Shown: in pieces, positions 8,449 through 16,035 of the stretch
Numbering within the stretch: the first letter of the stretch is position 1
Layout of the letters: each line of letters begins with the position of its first letter
Assembly (NCBI GenBank): GCA_026005175.1
Contig: BPKO01000011.1
Coordinates: 84,612 to 148,611 of the forward strand
Length of the DNA: 64,000 bases
From: Candidatus Tectimicrobiota bacterium
Lineage (GTDB): Bacteria; Tectomicrobia; Entotheonellia; Entotheonellales; Entotheonellaceae
Direction of reading: 5' to 3'
Notes under the pieces: generated by a model
The model's database searches: none
What the model saw: the letters and a program-made list of their open reading frames with translations, nothing else
What the model was told of the DNA's origin: nothing
Made by a program: the position numbers and the translations under genes

Positions 8449-9363
8449 ATGACCCAGACACGCGTGCAGGAGATCCTGAGCTGGTACGCCAGCGAGACGC
8501 CAGGGACGCGGGCCAACCTGGCGCGCCTTCTCAACCACGGGCGGCTGCGGGGCACCGGCCGGCTGGTGATTTACCCCGTGGACCAGGGCTTCGAGCACGG
8601 CCCGGGGCGCTCCTTTGCGCCCAACCCGCCGGCCTACGACCCGCTGTACCACTACGACCTCGCCCTGGAGGCCGGCTGCAGCGCTTACGCCGCGCCGCTG
8701 GGCTTTATCGAAGCGGCAGCGCAGTATGACCCCGGCGCCCTGCCGCTCATCCTCAAGCTCAACAGCCACGACGTGCTGCGCCACGAAGCCGATCCCCTGC
8801 CGGCCCTCACCGCCAGCGTGCAAGACGCCCTGCGCCTGGGCTGCGCCGCCATTGGGTTTACCATTTATCCGGGCTCGGCACAGCGCACGGTGATGTACGA
8901 GCAGCTGCGCGCCCTGGCCGCCGAGGCCAAGGCATGTGGGCTGGTGGTGGTGGTGTGGTCTTACCCGCGCGGCGCCGACCTCACCCCTGAGCAGGAAACC
9001 GCCGTCGACGTGGTGGCCTATGCCGCCCACATCGCCGCCCAGCTCGGCGCCCACATCATCAAAGTGAAGCTGCCCAGCGACCTGGTGGCCCAGGAGGCGG
9101 CGCGCCGCGCCTACCAGCACATTCCCATCGCCACCCTTGCCGAACGCGTGCGCCACGTGGTGCAGAGCGCTTTCAACGGCCGCCGCATCGTGGTCTTTTC
9201 CGGCGGCGAAAGTAAGGACCTCGACACCCTGCTGCACGAGGTGCAGGCCATCCGGGCCGGCGGCGGCTTTGGCTCGATCATCGGCCGCAATACGTTCCAG
9301 CGCCCGCGCGCCGAAGCCCTGGACATGCTGGGCAAGATCATGGACATCTACGCCCAACCCTGA
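8449..9363 (+). CDS. fbaB: Fructose-bisphosphate aldolase, class I (FbaB/DhnA type)
   Basis: Schiff-base aldolase interconverting fructose 1,6-bisphosphate with two triose phosphates, 304 residues, archaeal-type DhnA family. Visible landmarks are VIYPVDQGFEHGPGRSF near residue 40, LKLNSHDVL, GCAAIGFTIYPGS and HIIKVKLP, with lysines 205 and 207 in the Schiff-base strand. VVFSGGESKD and GGGFGSIIGRNTFQRP form the phosphate site. GGGAGGAAAA precedes the ATG. It is the first gene of an operon with phosphofructokinase (10 bp) and PEP synthase (13 bp). Confidence 0.95.
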   Translation: MTQTRVQEILSWYASETPGTRANLARLLNHGRLRGTGRLVIYPVDQGFEHGPGRSFAPNPPAYDPLYHYDLALEAGCSAYAAPLGFIEAAAQYDPGALPLILKLNSHDVLRHEADPLPALTASVQDALRLGCAAIGFTIYPGSAQRTVMYEQLRALAAEAKACGLVVVVWSYPRGADLTPEQETAVDVVAYAAHIAAQLGAHIIKVKLPSDLVAQEAARRAYQHIPIATLAERVRHVVQSAFNGRRIVVFSGGESKDLDTLLHEVQAIRAGGGFGSIIGRNTFQRPRAEALDMLGKIMDIYAQP

Positions 9364-9373
9364 AGGAGGCCCT

Positions 9374-10687
9374 ATGTCGCTGCCCGCCCCCGAGGCCTTG
9401 CGCATCGAGACCCTCGGCCCTTGCCGCATTCCCTCTCCCCTGCAAGGGGAGCGCTTCGTCGACGAGGCGCGCCGCGTGCTGGTGTGTACGGACACGCAGC
9501 AGCTGGCGCCCTACCTGAAAGCAGGGGTGCAGCCCCCCGCCTTCGAGCTGGCCGGGCCGCGGGCGCAGATCTTCTTTCGCCCCGAGACCCTCACCTGCGG
9601 CATCGTCACCTGCGGCGGGCTGTGCCCGGGGCTCAACAACGTCATTCGGTCGCTCGTCCTGAGCCTGACGTACGCTTACGGCGTGCGGCGCATTCTCGGC
9701 TTTCGCTACGGCTATGCCGGCCTGGCCAGCAAAAGCGGCTATGCCCCGCTGGTGCTCACCCCCGAAGTGGTGGACACCATCCACGAGCAGGGCGGCACCT
9801 TGCTGGGCACCTCGCGCGGGCCGCAGGACGTGGCCGACATGGTCGACACCCTGGTGCGCTGGGACGTCGGCGTGCTGTTTGCCATTGGCGGCGATGGCAC
9901 CCTGCGCGGCGCCGCTGCCCTGAGCCAGGAAATCGCCCGCCGCGGTCTGAAAATCGGCGTCGTCGGCATTCCCAAGACCATTGACAACGACCTGGAGTGG
10001 ATCGAGCGCAGCTTTGGCTTTGCCACCGCCGTGGAAGAAGCGCGGCGGGTGATCGTCGGCGCCCACGCCGAGGCGCGCGGCGCCTGGAACGGCATTGGCC
10101 TGGTCAAGCTCATGGGGCGCCACTCGGGCTTCATCGCCGCCCACGCCAGCCTGGCCAACAGCGACGTCAACTTCTGCCTGGTGCCGGAAGTGCCCTTTAC
10201 GCTTGAGGGCGAAGGCGGCTTCCTGCAGGCCCTGGAGCGGCGCCTCGAGCGCAAGCACCACGCGGTGGTCGTCGTGGCCGAGGGCGCCGGCCAGGAGCTG
10301 CTGCAAGACCCGGCGCGGGTGGAGCGTGACCCCTCGGGCAACATCCGCCTCAAAGACATCGGTGCTTACCTGCGCGACGAAATCGTGCGCTACTTTGCCC
10401 GGCGCCAGCTGCCAGTGACCGTCAAGTACATCGACCCCAGCTATACCATTCGCAGCTTGCCCGCCAACTCGCTCGATGCGGAGTACTGCCTGCTGCTCGG
10501 GCAGCATGCCGTGCACGCCGGCTTGGCCGGCCGCACCAACCTGGTGGTGGGCTACTGGAACCAGCACTTCACCCACGTGCCCATCGCGCTGGCCGTGGCA
10601 CGGCGCAAGCAGCTCGACCCCCAGGGCGAAACCTGGCAGCGCGTCCTGGAGGCCACCGGCCAGCCGGCCAGCCTGGTGGGCCACTGA
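9374..10687 (+). CDS. pfkA: 6-phosphofructokinase
   Basis: Phosphorylates fructose 6-phosphate in glycolysis; 437 residues, the long form related to plant and protist enzymes. GGLCPGLNNVIR binds phosphate, and AIGGDGTLRGA has Gly where PPi-dependent enzymes have Asp. PKTIDNDL has Lys at the position where bacterial ATP enzymes have Gly. The Gly/Lys combination is known from ATP-using members of this clade, so ATP is the likelier donor, but the donor is not certain. GMGRHSGFIA-type and sugar-binding motifs are present (KLMGRHSGFIA). AAGGAGG precedes the start. Confidence 0.93.
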   Translation: MSLPAPEALRIETLGPCRIPSPLQGERFVDEARRVLVCTDTQQLAPYLKAGVQPPAFELAGPRAQIFFRPETLTCGIVTCGGLCPGLNNVIRSLVLSLTYAYGVRRILGFRYGYAGLASKSGYAPLVLTPEVVDTIHEQGGTLLGTSRGPQDVADMVDTLVRWDVGVLFAIGGDGTLRGAAALSQEIARRGLKIGVVGIPKTIDNDLEWIERSFGFATAVEEARRVIVGAHAEARGAWNGIGLVKLMGRHSGFIAAHASLANSDVNFCLVPEVPFTLEGEGGFLQALERRLERKHHAVVVVAEGAGQELLQDPARVERDPSGNIRLKDIGAYLRDEIVRYFARRQLPVTVKYIDPSYTIRSLPANSLDAEYCLLLGQHAVHAGLAGRTNLVVGYWNQHFTHVPIALAVARRKQLDPQGETWQRVLEATGQPASLVGH

Positions 10688-10700
10688 GGAGGAGGAGACG

Positions 10701-13115
10701 ATGCCACAGAAGGCGTATATCCGCTGGTTTGCCGAGCTCAGCCTCGACGAGGTGGCCGAGGTGGGAGGCAAAAACGCCTCCCTGGGAGAGCTGTACCGCG
10801 AGCTCACCCCCAAGGGAATCAAGGTGCCCAACGGCTTTGCCATTACCGCCACCGCGTACCGCCGCTTTCTTGAGGCTGCCGGGCTCGACACCCAGATCCG
10901 CGACTTGCTGCGCGACCTTGACACCCGCGACATCGCCGACTTACGCCAGCGCGGCCGCCGCGTGCGCCAGGCCATCCTGGCCGCGCCTTTACCCTCTGAC
11001 GTGGAAGCGGCCATTCTTGAGGCCTACGACAAGCTCGGCGAGGGCAGCCCCGAGCCCGTGGACGTGGCGGTGCGCAGCAGCGCCACTGCCGAAGACCTGC
11101 CCGACGCCAGCTTTGCGGGGCAGCAAGAGACTTACCTCAACGTGCAAGGGCACACGGCGCTGCTTAGCGCCTGCAAGCGCTGCTTTGCCTCGCTGTTTAC
11201 CGACCGTGCCATTTCCTACCGTGCCGACCGCGGCTTCGACCACTTCTCGATTGCCCTCTCGGTGGGCGTGCAGCGCATGGTGCGCTCGGACTTGGCCGCT
11301 GCCGGGGTGATGTTCACCCTCGACACGGAAACCGGCTTCCGCGATGTGGTGCTCATCAACGCTTCCTACGGCCTGGGCGAGACCGTGGTGCAGGGCAAAG
11401 TAACCCCCGATGAGTACTACGTCTTCAAGCCCACCTTGCGTCAGGGCTACCGGCCCATCCTGCGCAAGAAGCTGGGCAGCAAGGAATTCAAGCTCGTTTA
11501 CGACGTGGGTGGCGGGCGCATGGTGCGCGACGTGCCCGTGCCCCTGCACGAGCGCCAGCGCTACGCCCTGAGCGATGACGACATTCTTACCCTGGCGCGC
11601 TGGGGCTGCCTCATCGAAGACCACTACAGCGCGCGGCGCGGCCGCCCCACGCCCATGGACATCGAGTGGGCCAAGGACGGCCGCAGCGGCGAGCTCTTCG
11701 TGGTGCAGGCGCGGCCAGAGACGGTGCAGGCGCGCAAGTCCCTCGACACGCTAGAGCTCTACCGCCTGGAGCAGCGCGGCCCGGTGCTGCTGCAAGGCCA
11801 GAGCGTCGGCGACAAAATCGCCAGCGGCCCGGTGCGCATCGTCAAAGACGTCAGCCAGCTGCCGGACTTCCAGGAAGGGGAGGTGCTGGTCACCGACATG
11901 ACCGACCCCGACTGGGAGCCGGTGATGAAAAAAGCCGCCGCCATCGTCACCAACCGCGGCGGCCGCACCTGCCACGCCGCCATCGTCAGCCGCGAGCTGG
12001 GGCTGCCGGCGGTGGTGGGCACCGAGCGCGCCACCGAGGTGCTGCGCCCGGGCCAGGTGGTGACCGTCTCCTGCGCCGAGGGGAACACCGGCTACGTCTA
12101 CGACGGCAAGCTGCCGTTCCGCGTCGAGCGCGTCGACCTCAAGGGGCTGCCGCGGCCCAAGACGCAGGTGATGATGAACGTGGGCAACCCGGAAAATGCC
12201 TTTGCCTTATCCTTTTTGCCCAACGACGGCGTGGGCCTGGCGCGCGAGGAGTTCATCATCAGCACGTATATCGGCATCCACCCCCTGGCTCTGCTCGAGT
12301 ACGACCGCCTCGACGACGCGGCGCTTAAAGCCGAGATCGACCGCCGCACCGCCGGCTACCAGGACAAGCCGCAGTTTTTCGTCGACCGCCTGGCCGAAGG
12401 CGTGGCCATGATCGCCGCCGCCTTTTATCCCAAAGACGTCATCGTGCGCCTGAGCGACTTCAAGTCCAACGAGTACGCCAACCTCCTTGGCGGCCGGCGC
12501 TACGAGCCAGAAGAAGAAAACCCCATGCTGGGCTTTCGCGGCGCTTCGCGCTACTACGACCCGCGCTACCGCGAGGGCTTTGCCCTGGAGTGCCGCGCCA
12601 TGCGCAAGGTGCGCCAGGAAATGGGGCTGACCAACGTCAAGCTGATGATTCCCTTCTGCCGCACCGTGGAAGAGGCGCGGCGGGTGCAGGAAGAGATGGC
12701 CCGCCACGGCCTGCGCCGCGGCGAGGAGGGGCTGGAGCTCTACGTGATGTGCGAGATCCCGAGCAACGTCATCCTCGCCGACGCCTTTGCCGAGGTCTTC
12801 GACGGCTTCTCCATCGGCTCCAACGACCTGACGCAGCTGGTGCTGGGGGTGGACCGCGACTCGGGCCTGGTGGCCCACCTTTTTGACGAGCGCAATCCGG
12901 CAGTAAAGCGCATGATTGCCAGCGTCATCGGCACCGCCAAGGCCAAAGGCCGCAAAATCGGCATCTGCGGCCAGGCGCCCAGCGATTATCCCGACTTTGC
13001 GCAGTTTCTCGTCGAGCAAGGCATCGACAGCATCTCCCTCAACCCCGATGCCGTGCTCAAGACCACGCTGGCCATTCTGGAAATGGAAAAACGGCTGGCA
13101 GCCAAGAGCGCCTGA
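10701..13115 (+). CDS. ppsA: Phosphoenolpyruvate synthase
   Basis: Converts pyruvate and ATP to PEP, AMP and phosphate; 804 residues, full length. The N-terminal ATP-binding domain starts with EVGGKNASLGEL and has VAVRSSATAEDLPDASFAGQ. The swivelling domain carries the phosphohistidine H425 in GGRTCHAAIVSRELG. The C-terminal PEP/pyruvate barrel has MLGFRGASRYYDP and FSIGSNDLTQLVLGVDRDS. GAGGAGGAGA precedes the ATG. With aldolase and phosphofructokinase it lets the operon serve both gluconeogenic and glycolytic flux. It converges on the next gene with a 2-bp gap. Confidence 0.96.
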   Translation: MPQKAYIRWFAELSLDEVAEVGGKNASLGELYRELTPKGIKVPNGFAITATAYRRFLEAAGLDTQIRDLLRDLDTRDIADLRQRGRRVRQAILAAPLPSDVEAAILEAYDKLGEGSPEPVDVAVRSSATAEDLPDASFAGQQETYLNVQGHTALLSACKRCFASLFTDRAISYRADRGFDHFSIALSVGVQRMVRSDLAAAGVMFTLDTETGFRDVVLINASYGLGETVVQGKVTPDEYYVFKPTLRQGYRPILRKKLGSKEFKLVYDVGGGRMVRDVPVPLHERQRYALSDDDILTLARWGCLIEDHYSARRGRPTPMDIEWAKDGRSGELFVVQARPETVQARKSLDTLELYRLEQRGPVLLQGQSVGDKIASGPVRIVKDVSQLPDFQEGEVLVTDMTDPDWEPVMKKAAAIVTNRGGRTCHAAIVSRELGLPAVVGTERATEVLRPGQVVTVSCAEGNTGYVYDGKLPFRVERVDLKGLPRPKTQVMMNVGNPENAFALSFLPNDGVGLAREEFIISTYIGIHPLALLEYDRLDDAALKAEIDRRTAGYQDKPQFFVDRLAEGVAMIAAAFYPKDVIVRLSDFKSNEYANLLGGRRYEPEEENPMLGFRGASRYYDPRYREGFALECRAMRKVRQEMGLTNVKLMIPFCRTVEEARRVQEEMARHGLRRGEEGLELYVMCEIPSNVILADAFAEVFDGFSIGSNDLTQLVLGVDRDSGLVAHLFDERNPAVKRMIASVIGTAKAKGRKIGICGQAPSDYPDFAQFLVEQGIDSISLNPDAVLKTTLAILEMEKRLAAKSA

Positions 13116-13117
13116 GC

Positions 13118-14947
13118 TTACCGCAGCAGTTCCTGCGCCGCCGCAGCCGCCAGGCCCTGGCGCACCGCGGCGGCTTCTAGCCGCCGGTCGACCACCAGGG
13201 GGCGCAGGGGCAGGTGGCGGCGCTGCGTGGCTTCGATGTGCTGTGCCAGGGCCTCGAGGCCGTGCTCCCGCAAGGCGCGCAGCAGCGCCTCCAGGGTGTC
13301 GAGGCCACTGAGCACCGGCCACAAGTCGCGCAGCGCCGGCAGCAGGCGGCGCATCGGGGGGCTGGCCAGGAGCTGCGCGCTCAGCTCGCGGCGCAGGGCG
13401 TCGTAGTAGGCGTGCGGCGCCGGCAGCAGGGTCTCGGGCCAAGAGAGAAAGACCTCCACCGACCAGCCGCCGCGCTCGAGGGGAGAAAGCGGCGCGCCGA
13501 CCCAGCGCTGCCAGGGCAGTGCCTGCGGCGGCCGCGGGGCCGGGGCGGCGGGCATGACCGGCGCCACAGGCCGGAGGGCTGGCACCGTCGGGGTGAGGCG
13601 CTCCACGGTAAGCGCGCACAGGGCAGCGAGGGTGAGCCCGGCCAGCGCCGGGCGCAGCAGCGCCGCTGGCCGGCGCGGTGCCAGCGCCGCCCGCCCCCGC
13701 TGCAGCAGGCGCCGCCAGGCCGGCAAGGGGGCCGGCAAGGCCCGCAGCCGCACGAGCAAGGCTTCGGCGTCCCCGCGGCGCCGGGGCAGGCAGCACAGCT
13801 CGAGGACGTGTTGCGCCTGTCGGCCTAGGCAAAGCCGCAAGGGCTGATGCCTGGCGGCGGCCAGCGGCACCACCGCCAGGCGCAGCTCCCCTTCCTCGTC
13901 CTCGCCGATAATCTCCAGGTAGCCGGTGTCAGGGGGCAAGGGGTACCAGCCCACCGCTTCGGCTGCGGGATCAAAGGCACCCTGGGCCTGGCCGTCGGCA
14001 AAGAGCCGCAGCACGCCGGCGCTGAACGCCGCGCGGCGCCGGCGGTTGTGGGCCAGGGCATGCTGCATGGCCACCAGGGCGTCGGGGCTCAGCGGCGCCG
14101 GGGCAAAGCGGGCCCCTGGCGCGGCATCTTGCCCCTGCCCGCACGCTGGAAACACCGGCACTTCGAGTTGCTCGTCAGGATCGCGCAGCGACACAGCCTT
14201 TCCCTTTGTTGCGTGATTGTACGCGCGCACCAGCCGCGCCAGTCCGGCACAGTCGGTGTCGATGAGGGCGTGCAGGCGCTTCCACTCCAGCCGCGGGTCG
14301 GCATCGCTAAAGAGCGCCAGCACCGACTCCGTGGGCCGCAGGTGCGGCGTTTGCCACGGGGTGAAAAGGGCCAGGGCGGCCAGCACCAGCTCGTGTTCGG
14401 CGGCGGTGGGCGGCCGCGTGTGCACTTTTTTTTCGCCGTAGGGCGCCTTGCGCACCATTTCGAGCTGCGGAAAGCGCCGCGCAATCTCCTCGAGCCGGTA
14501 GCCGTTGATGCGCCGGATGTTGCCCCGATCAAAGAGGTCCGGCGCCAGGGCCCAGATCTGCTCGGGCCGGTACTGGTAGAGGTGGCAGCCCAGCCCCACC
14601 GCGGCGTGGCACGCCTTGCGGTCCATCGTCTTCCACACCAGCAGCTTGACGTACCGCACCAGCAGGTCTTCAGCGCCAGGCTCGTAGACATTGCCCGGAA
14701 TGGCCTTGGTCTGGCTCTCCTGGTCGCGCTCCCAGCGCTCCGAGACGCAAAACACGCTGGCCTGCAAGCACTGCCGGCGCGACAGGCGCAGCTTGTACGA
14801 ACTGGCCGCCCGCCGCCGCGCCTGCGTACCGTAAAGCACACTTAGCCAGTCACAGGCGTCGTAAGTGATGCGCTGGGCGGTCTGCCGCTCGGGGTGCAGG
14901 CAGTAGGCCAGGGCAAAGGCCCGCTGCATGTCGCCGGCGGTGAGCAT
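13118..14947 (-). CDS. Unrecognised 609-residue membrane-anchored protein
   Basis: I do not recognise this protein. The N-terminal 100 residues are helical and basic (MQRAFALAYCLHPERQTAQR), faintly like region 2 of sigma factors, which I would not rely on. Several Cys residues occur in the first 130 residues. A single hydrophobic stretch (LLRPALAGLTLAALCALTVE) lies at about 430-450, flanked by Arg/Pro-rich linkers. The last 130 residues form a separate soluble domain ending in repeated Leu/Ala helices. The start at 14947 has GAGGGAGG upstream. It is divergent from an equally unknown gene at 15170. Confidence 0.8.
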   Translation of the reverse strand: MLTAGDMQRAFALAYCLHPERQTAQRITYDACDWLSVLYGTQARRRAASSYKLRLSRRQCLQASVFCVSERWERDQESQTKAIPGNVYEPGAEDLLVRYVKLLVWKTMDRKACHAAVGLGCHLYQYRPEQIWALAPDLFDRGNIRRINGYRLEEIARRFPQLEMVRKAPYGEKKVHTRPPTAAEHELVLAALALFTPWQTPHLRPTESVLALFSDADPRLEWKRLHALIDTDCAGLARLVRAYNHATKGKAVSLRDPDEQLEVPVFPACGQGQDAAPGARFAPAPLSPDALVAMQHALAHNRRRRAAFSAGVLRLFADGQAQGAFDPAAEAVGWYPLPPDTGYLEIIGEDEEGELRLAVVPLAAARHQPLRLCLGRQAQHVLELCCLPRRRGDAEALLVRLRALPAPLPAWRRLLQRGRAALAPRRPAALLRPALAGLTLAALCALTVERLTPTVPALRPVAPVMPAAPAPRPPQALPWQRWVGAPLSPLERGGWSVEVFLSWPETLLPAPHAYYDALRRELSAQLLASPPMRRLLPALRDLWPVLSGLDTLEALLRALREHGLEALAQHIEATQRRHLPLRPLVVDRRLEAAAVRQGLAAAAAQELLR

Positions 14948-15169
14948 GGGCGCCCTCCCTCTTGCCCCTTAGACGCCATGAATGTAGCGCGCCAGGCAGC
15001 AGCCGCCAAGCCCGGCGCGTGTCATTTTGGTCACCAAACGGAGACAGACTGCCGTGCGGTCCTGGCGGCCATGCGTTAGATCTCTGCGGCGGTGGCACCG
15101 GCCGAAGGGGAGTGCACGGCCGGTGCAGGCCCTGTCCACCGCGACCAGCCCCGTGCAAAGGAGCCTGAC

Positions 15170-15694
15170 ATGCCGCGCATCGAGCTCAAAGTCGCTATCC
15201 TCATCGCCCAGGTCGTTCCCCACCCTCGCCCGAAGAGGCGCCGCCGCCGCGCGCTGCCGGGCCCGCGCGCCGCCCATCGGGGCCGCGCCCGCCGCCGGCG
15301 GGCAACCCGGCGGCAGCCTGAGGGCATTTTTGGCATGGCGGCGGAGGCCTACGCGGCGGCAGTGCGCGCCTGCGGCTGGGAAGCCACCCACCGCCAGGTG
15401 CTCCGCGAGCTCAAAGGGACCCTGGCGCAGCACCTCGGTCCCCTAGCCGACCCGGCAGAGCTGGCCGAGCAGGCTTACTGGCTGCAGTGGCTGGTACTCG
15501 CCGCTGCCTGGAGCGAGCTGCCGCCCGCTGCCCGCCCCACTCCTGAGCGCCTTGACGCCCTTTTCTGCGAGGTCTTTGGCGCCCTTGGCCACGCGGTGGT
15601 CAACCGCCGGCACCGCGAGAAAGCCACCCGGGTGCTTTACGAAGCGGAGACCATCGTGGCCCGCGCCCTCGACGCCGAAGGCGGGCGCGGCTGA
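15170..15694 (+). CDS. Conserved-looking protein of unknown function with Arg-rich N-terminus
   Basis: 174 residues. The ATG at 15170 has AAAGGAG upstream. Residues 20-58 are very rich in Arg and Pro (PKRRRRRALPG), as in nucleic-acid-binding tails. The remainder is an all-helical domain from MAAEAYAAAVRACGWEATH to the C-terminus with conserved-looking Trp residues (YWLQWLVLAAAWSELPP). It faces the 609-residue gene across a 222-bp gap, so shared regulation is possible. Another start at 15334 would drop the basic tail. Function unknown. Confidence 0.65.
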   Translation: MPRIELKVAILIAQVVPHPRPKRRRRRALPGPRAAHRGRARRRRATRRQPEGIFGMAAEAYAAAVRACGWEATHRQVLRELKGTLAQHLGPLADPAELAEQAYWLQWLVLAAAWSELPPAARPTPERLDALFCEVFGALGHAVVNRRHREKATRVLYEAETIVARALDAEGGRG

Positions 15695-15742
15695 GCGCCC
15701 CTTCCCTTGTCCCGCCCAGCGTGACGCCCTGCACGGGCAGCG

Positions 15743-15753
15743 GACAGGTTGTC
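15743..15753. promoter_or_regulatory. GACA-N3-TGTC activator site
   Basis: GACAGGTTGTC, embedded in a longer palindrome from GCGGACA to TGTCCGC, lies about 90 bp before the -24 element of the ATPase promoter. Confidence 0.65.
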
Positions 15754-15841
15754 CGCCCTGGGTTCTCTTACGGGCTCGCAAGGCAGCGGCGCATCGCCGT
15801 TTCTCTGTGCCGGAGAGACCTGCCGCCGGCGATGGCAGGGC

Positions 15842-15857
15842 TGGCACGGAAGTTGCT
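15842..15857 (+). promoter_or_regulatory. Sigma-54 promoter of the P-type ATPase operon
   Basis: TGGCACG-GAAG-TTGCT is a perfect match to the -24/-12 consensus. It lies 59 bp before the small membrane ORF and 178 bp before the ATPase. Confidence 0.85.
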
Positions 15858-15916
15858 CAATACCCGGCAAGAGTGACCGGGCTTTGCTCCCCGCGTCTTG
15901 GCACAAAAGGGACGGC

Positions 15917-16018
15917 ATGAGCGAAGGGCACCTGGGCGCCACTGCCGCGGCGGTGCTGGCCCTGGCGGCAGCCCCGGTGCTCATTGTGCCCCTGCACCGC
16001 CACGCCCCCACGGCCTGA
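15917..16018 (+). CDS. 33-residue single-span membrane peptide ORF
   Basis: A short frame directly after the sigma-54 promoter encodes MSEGHLGATAAAV followed by a hydrophobic span (LALAAAPVLIVPL) and a basic end (HRHAPTA). AAGGG lies 5 bp before the ATG. The stop codon is 17 bp before the ATPase start and abuts its AGGAGG. Small membrane subunits or regulators beside P-type ATPases are known (KdpF in bacteria, phospholamban-type peptides in animals). A similar role is inferred only from size and position. It could also be a non-translated leader. Confidence 0.45.
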   Translation: MSEGHLGATAAAVLALAAAPVLIVPLHRHAPTA

Positions 16019-16035
16019 AAAGGAGGAATACCCCG

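Noticed and set aside
8284-9495. Long minus-strand frame opposite the aldolase gene
   Set aside because: No motif or ribosome binding site; an antisense shadow apart from the short stretch listed as a possible STAS fragment.
15000-15130. Possible sigma-54 promoter for the gene at 15170
   Set aside because: TGGCACC at 15096 has no GC at the required 10-bp spacing, and the nearby dyad has mismatches.
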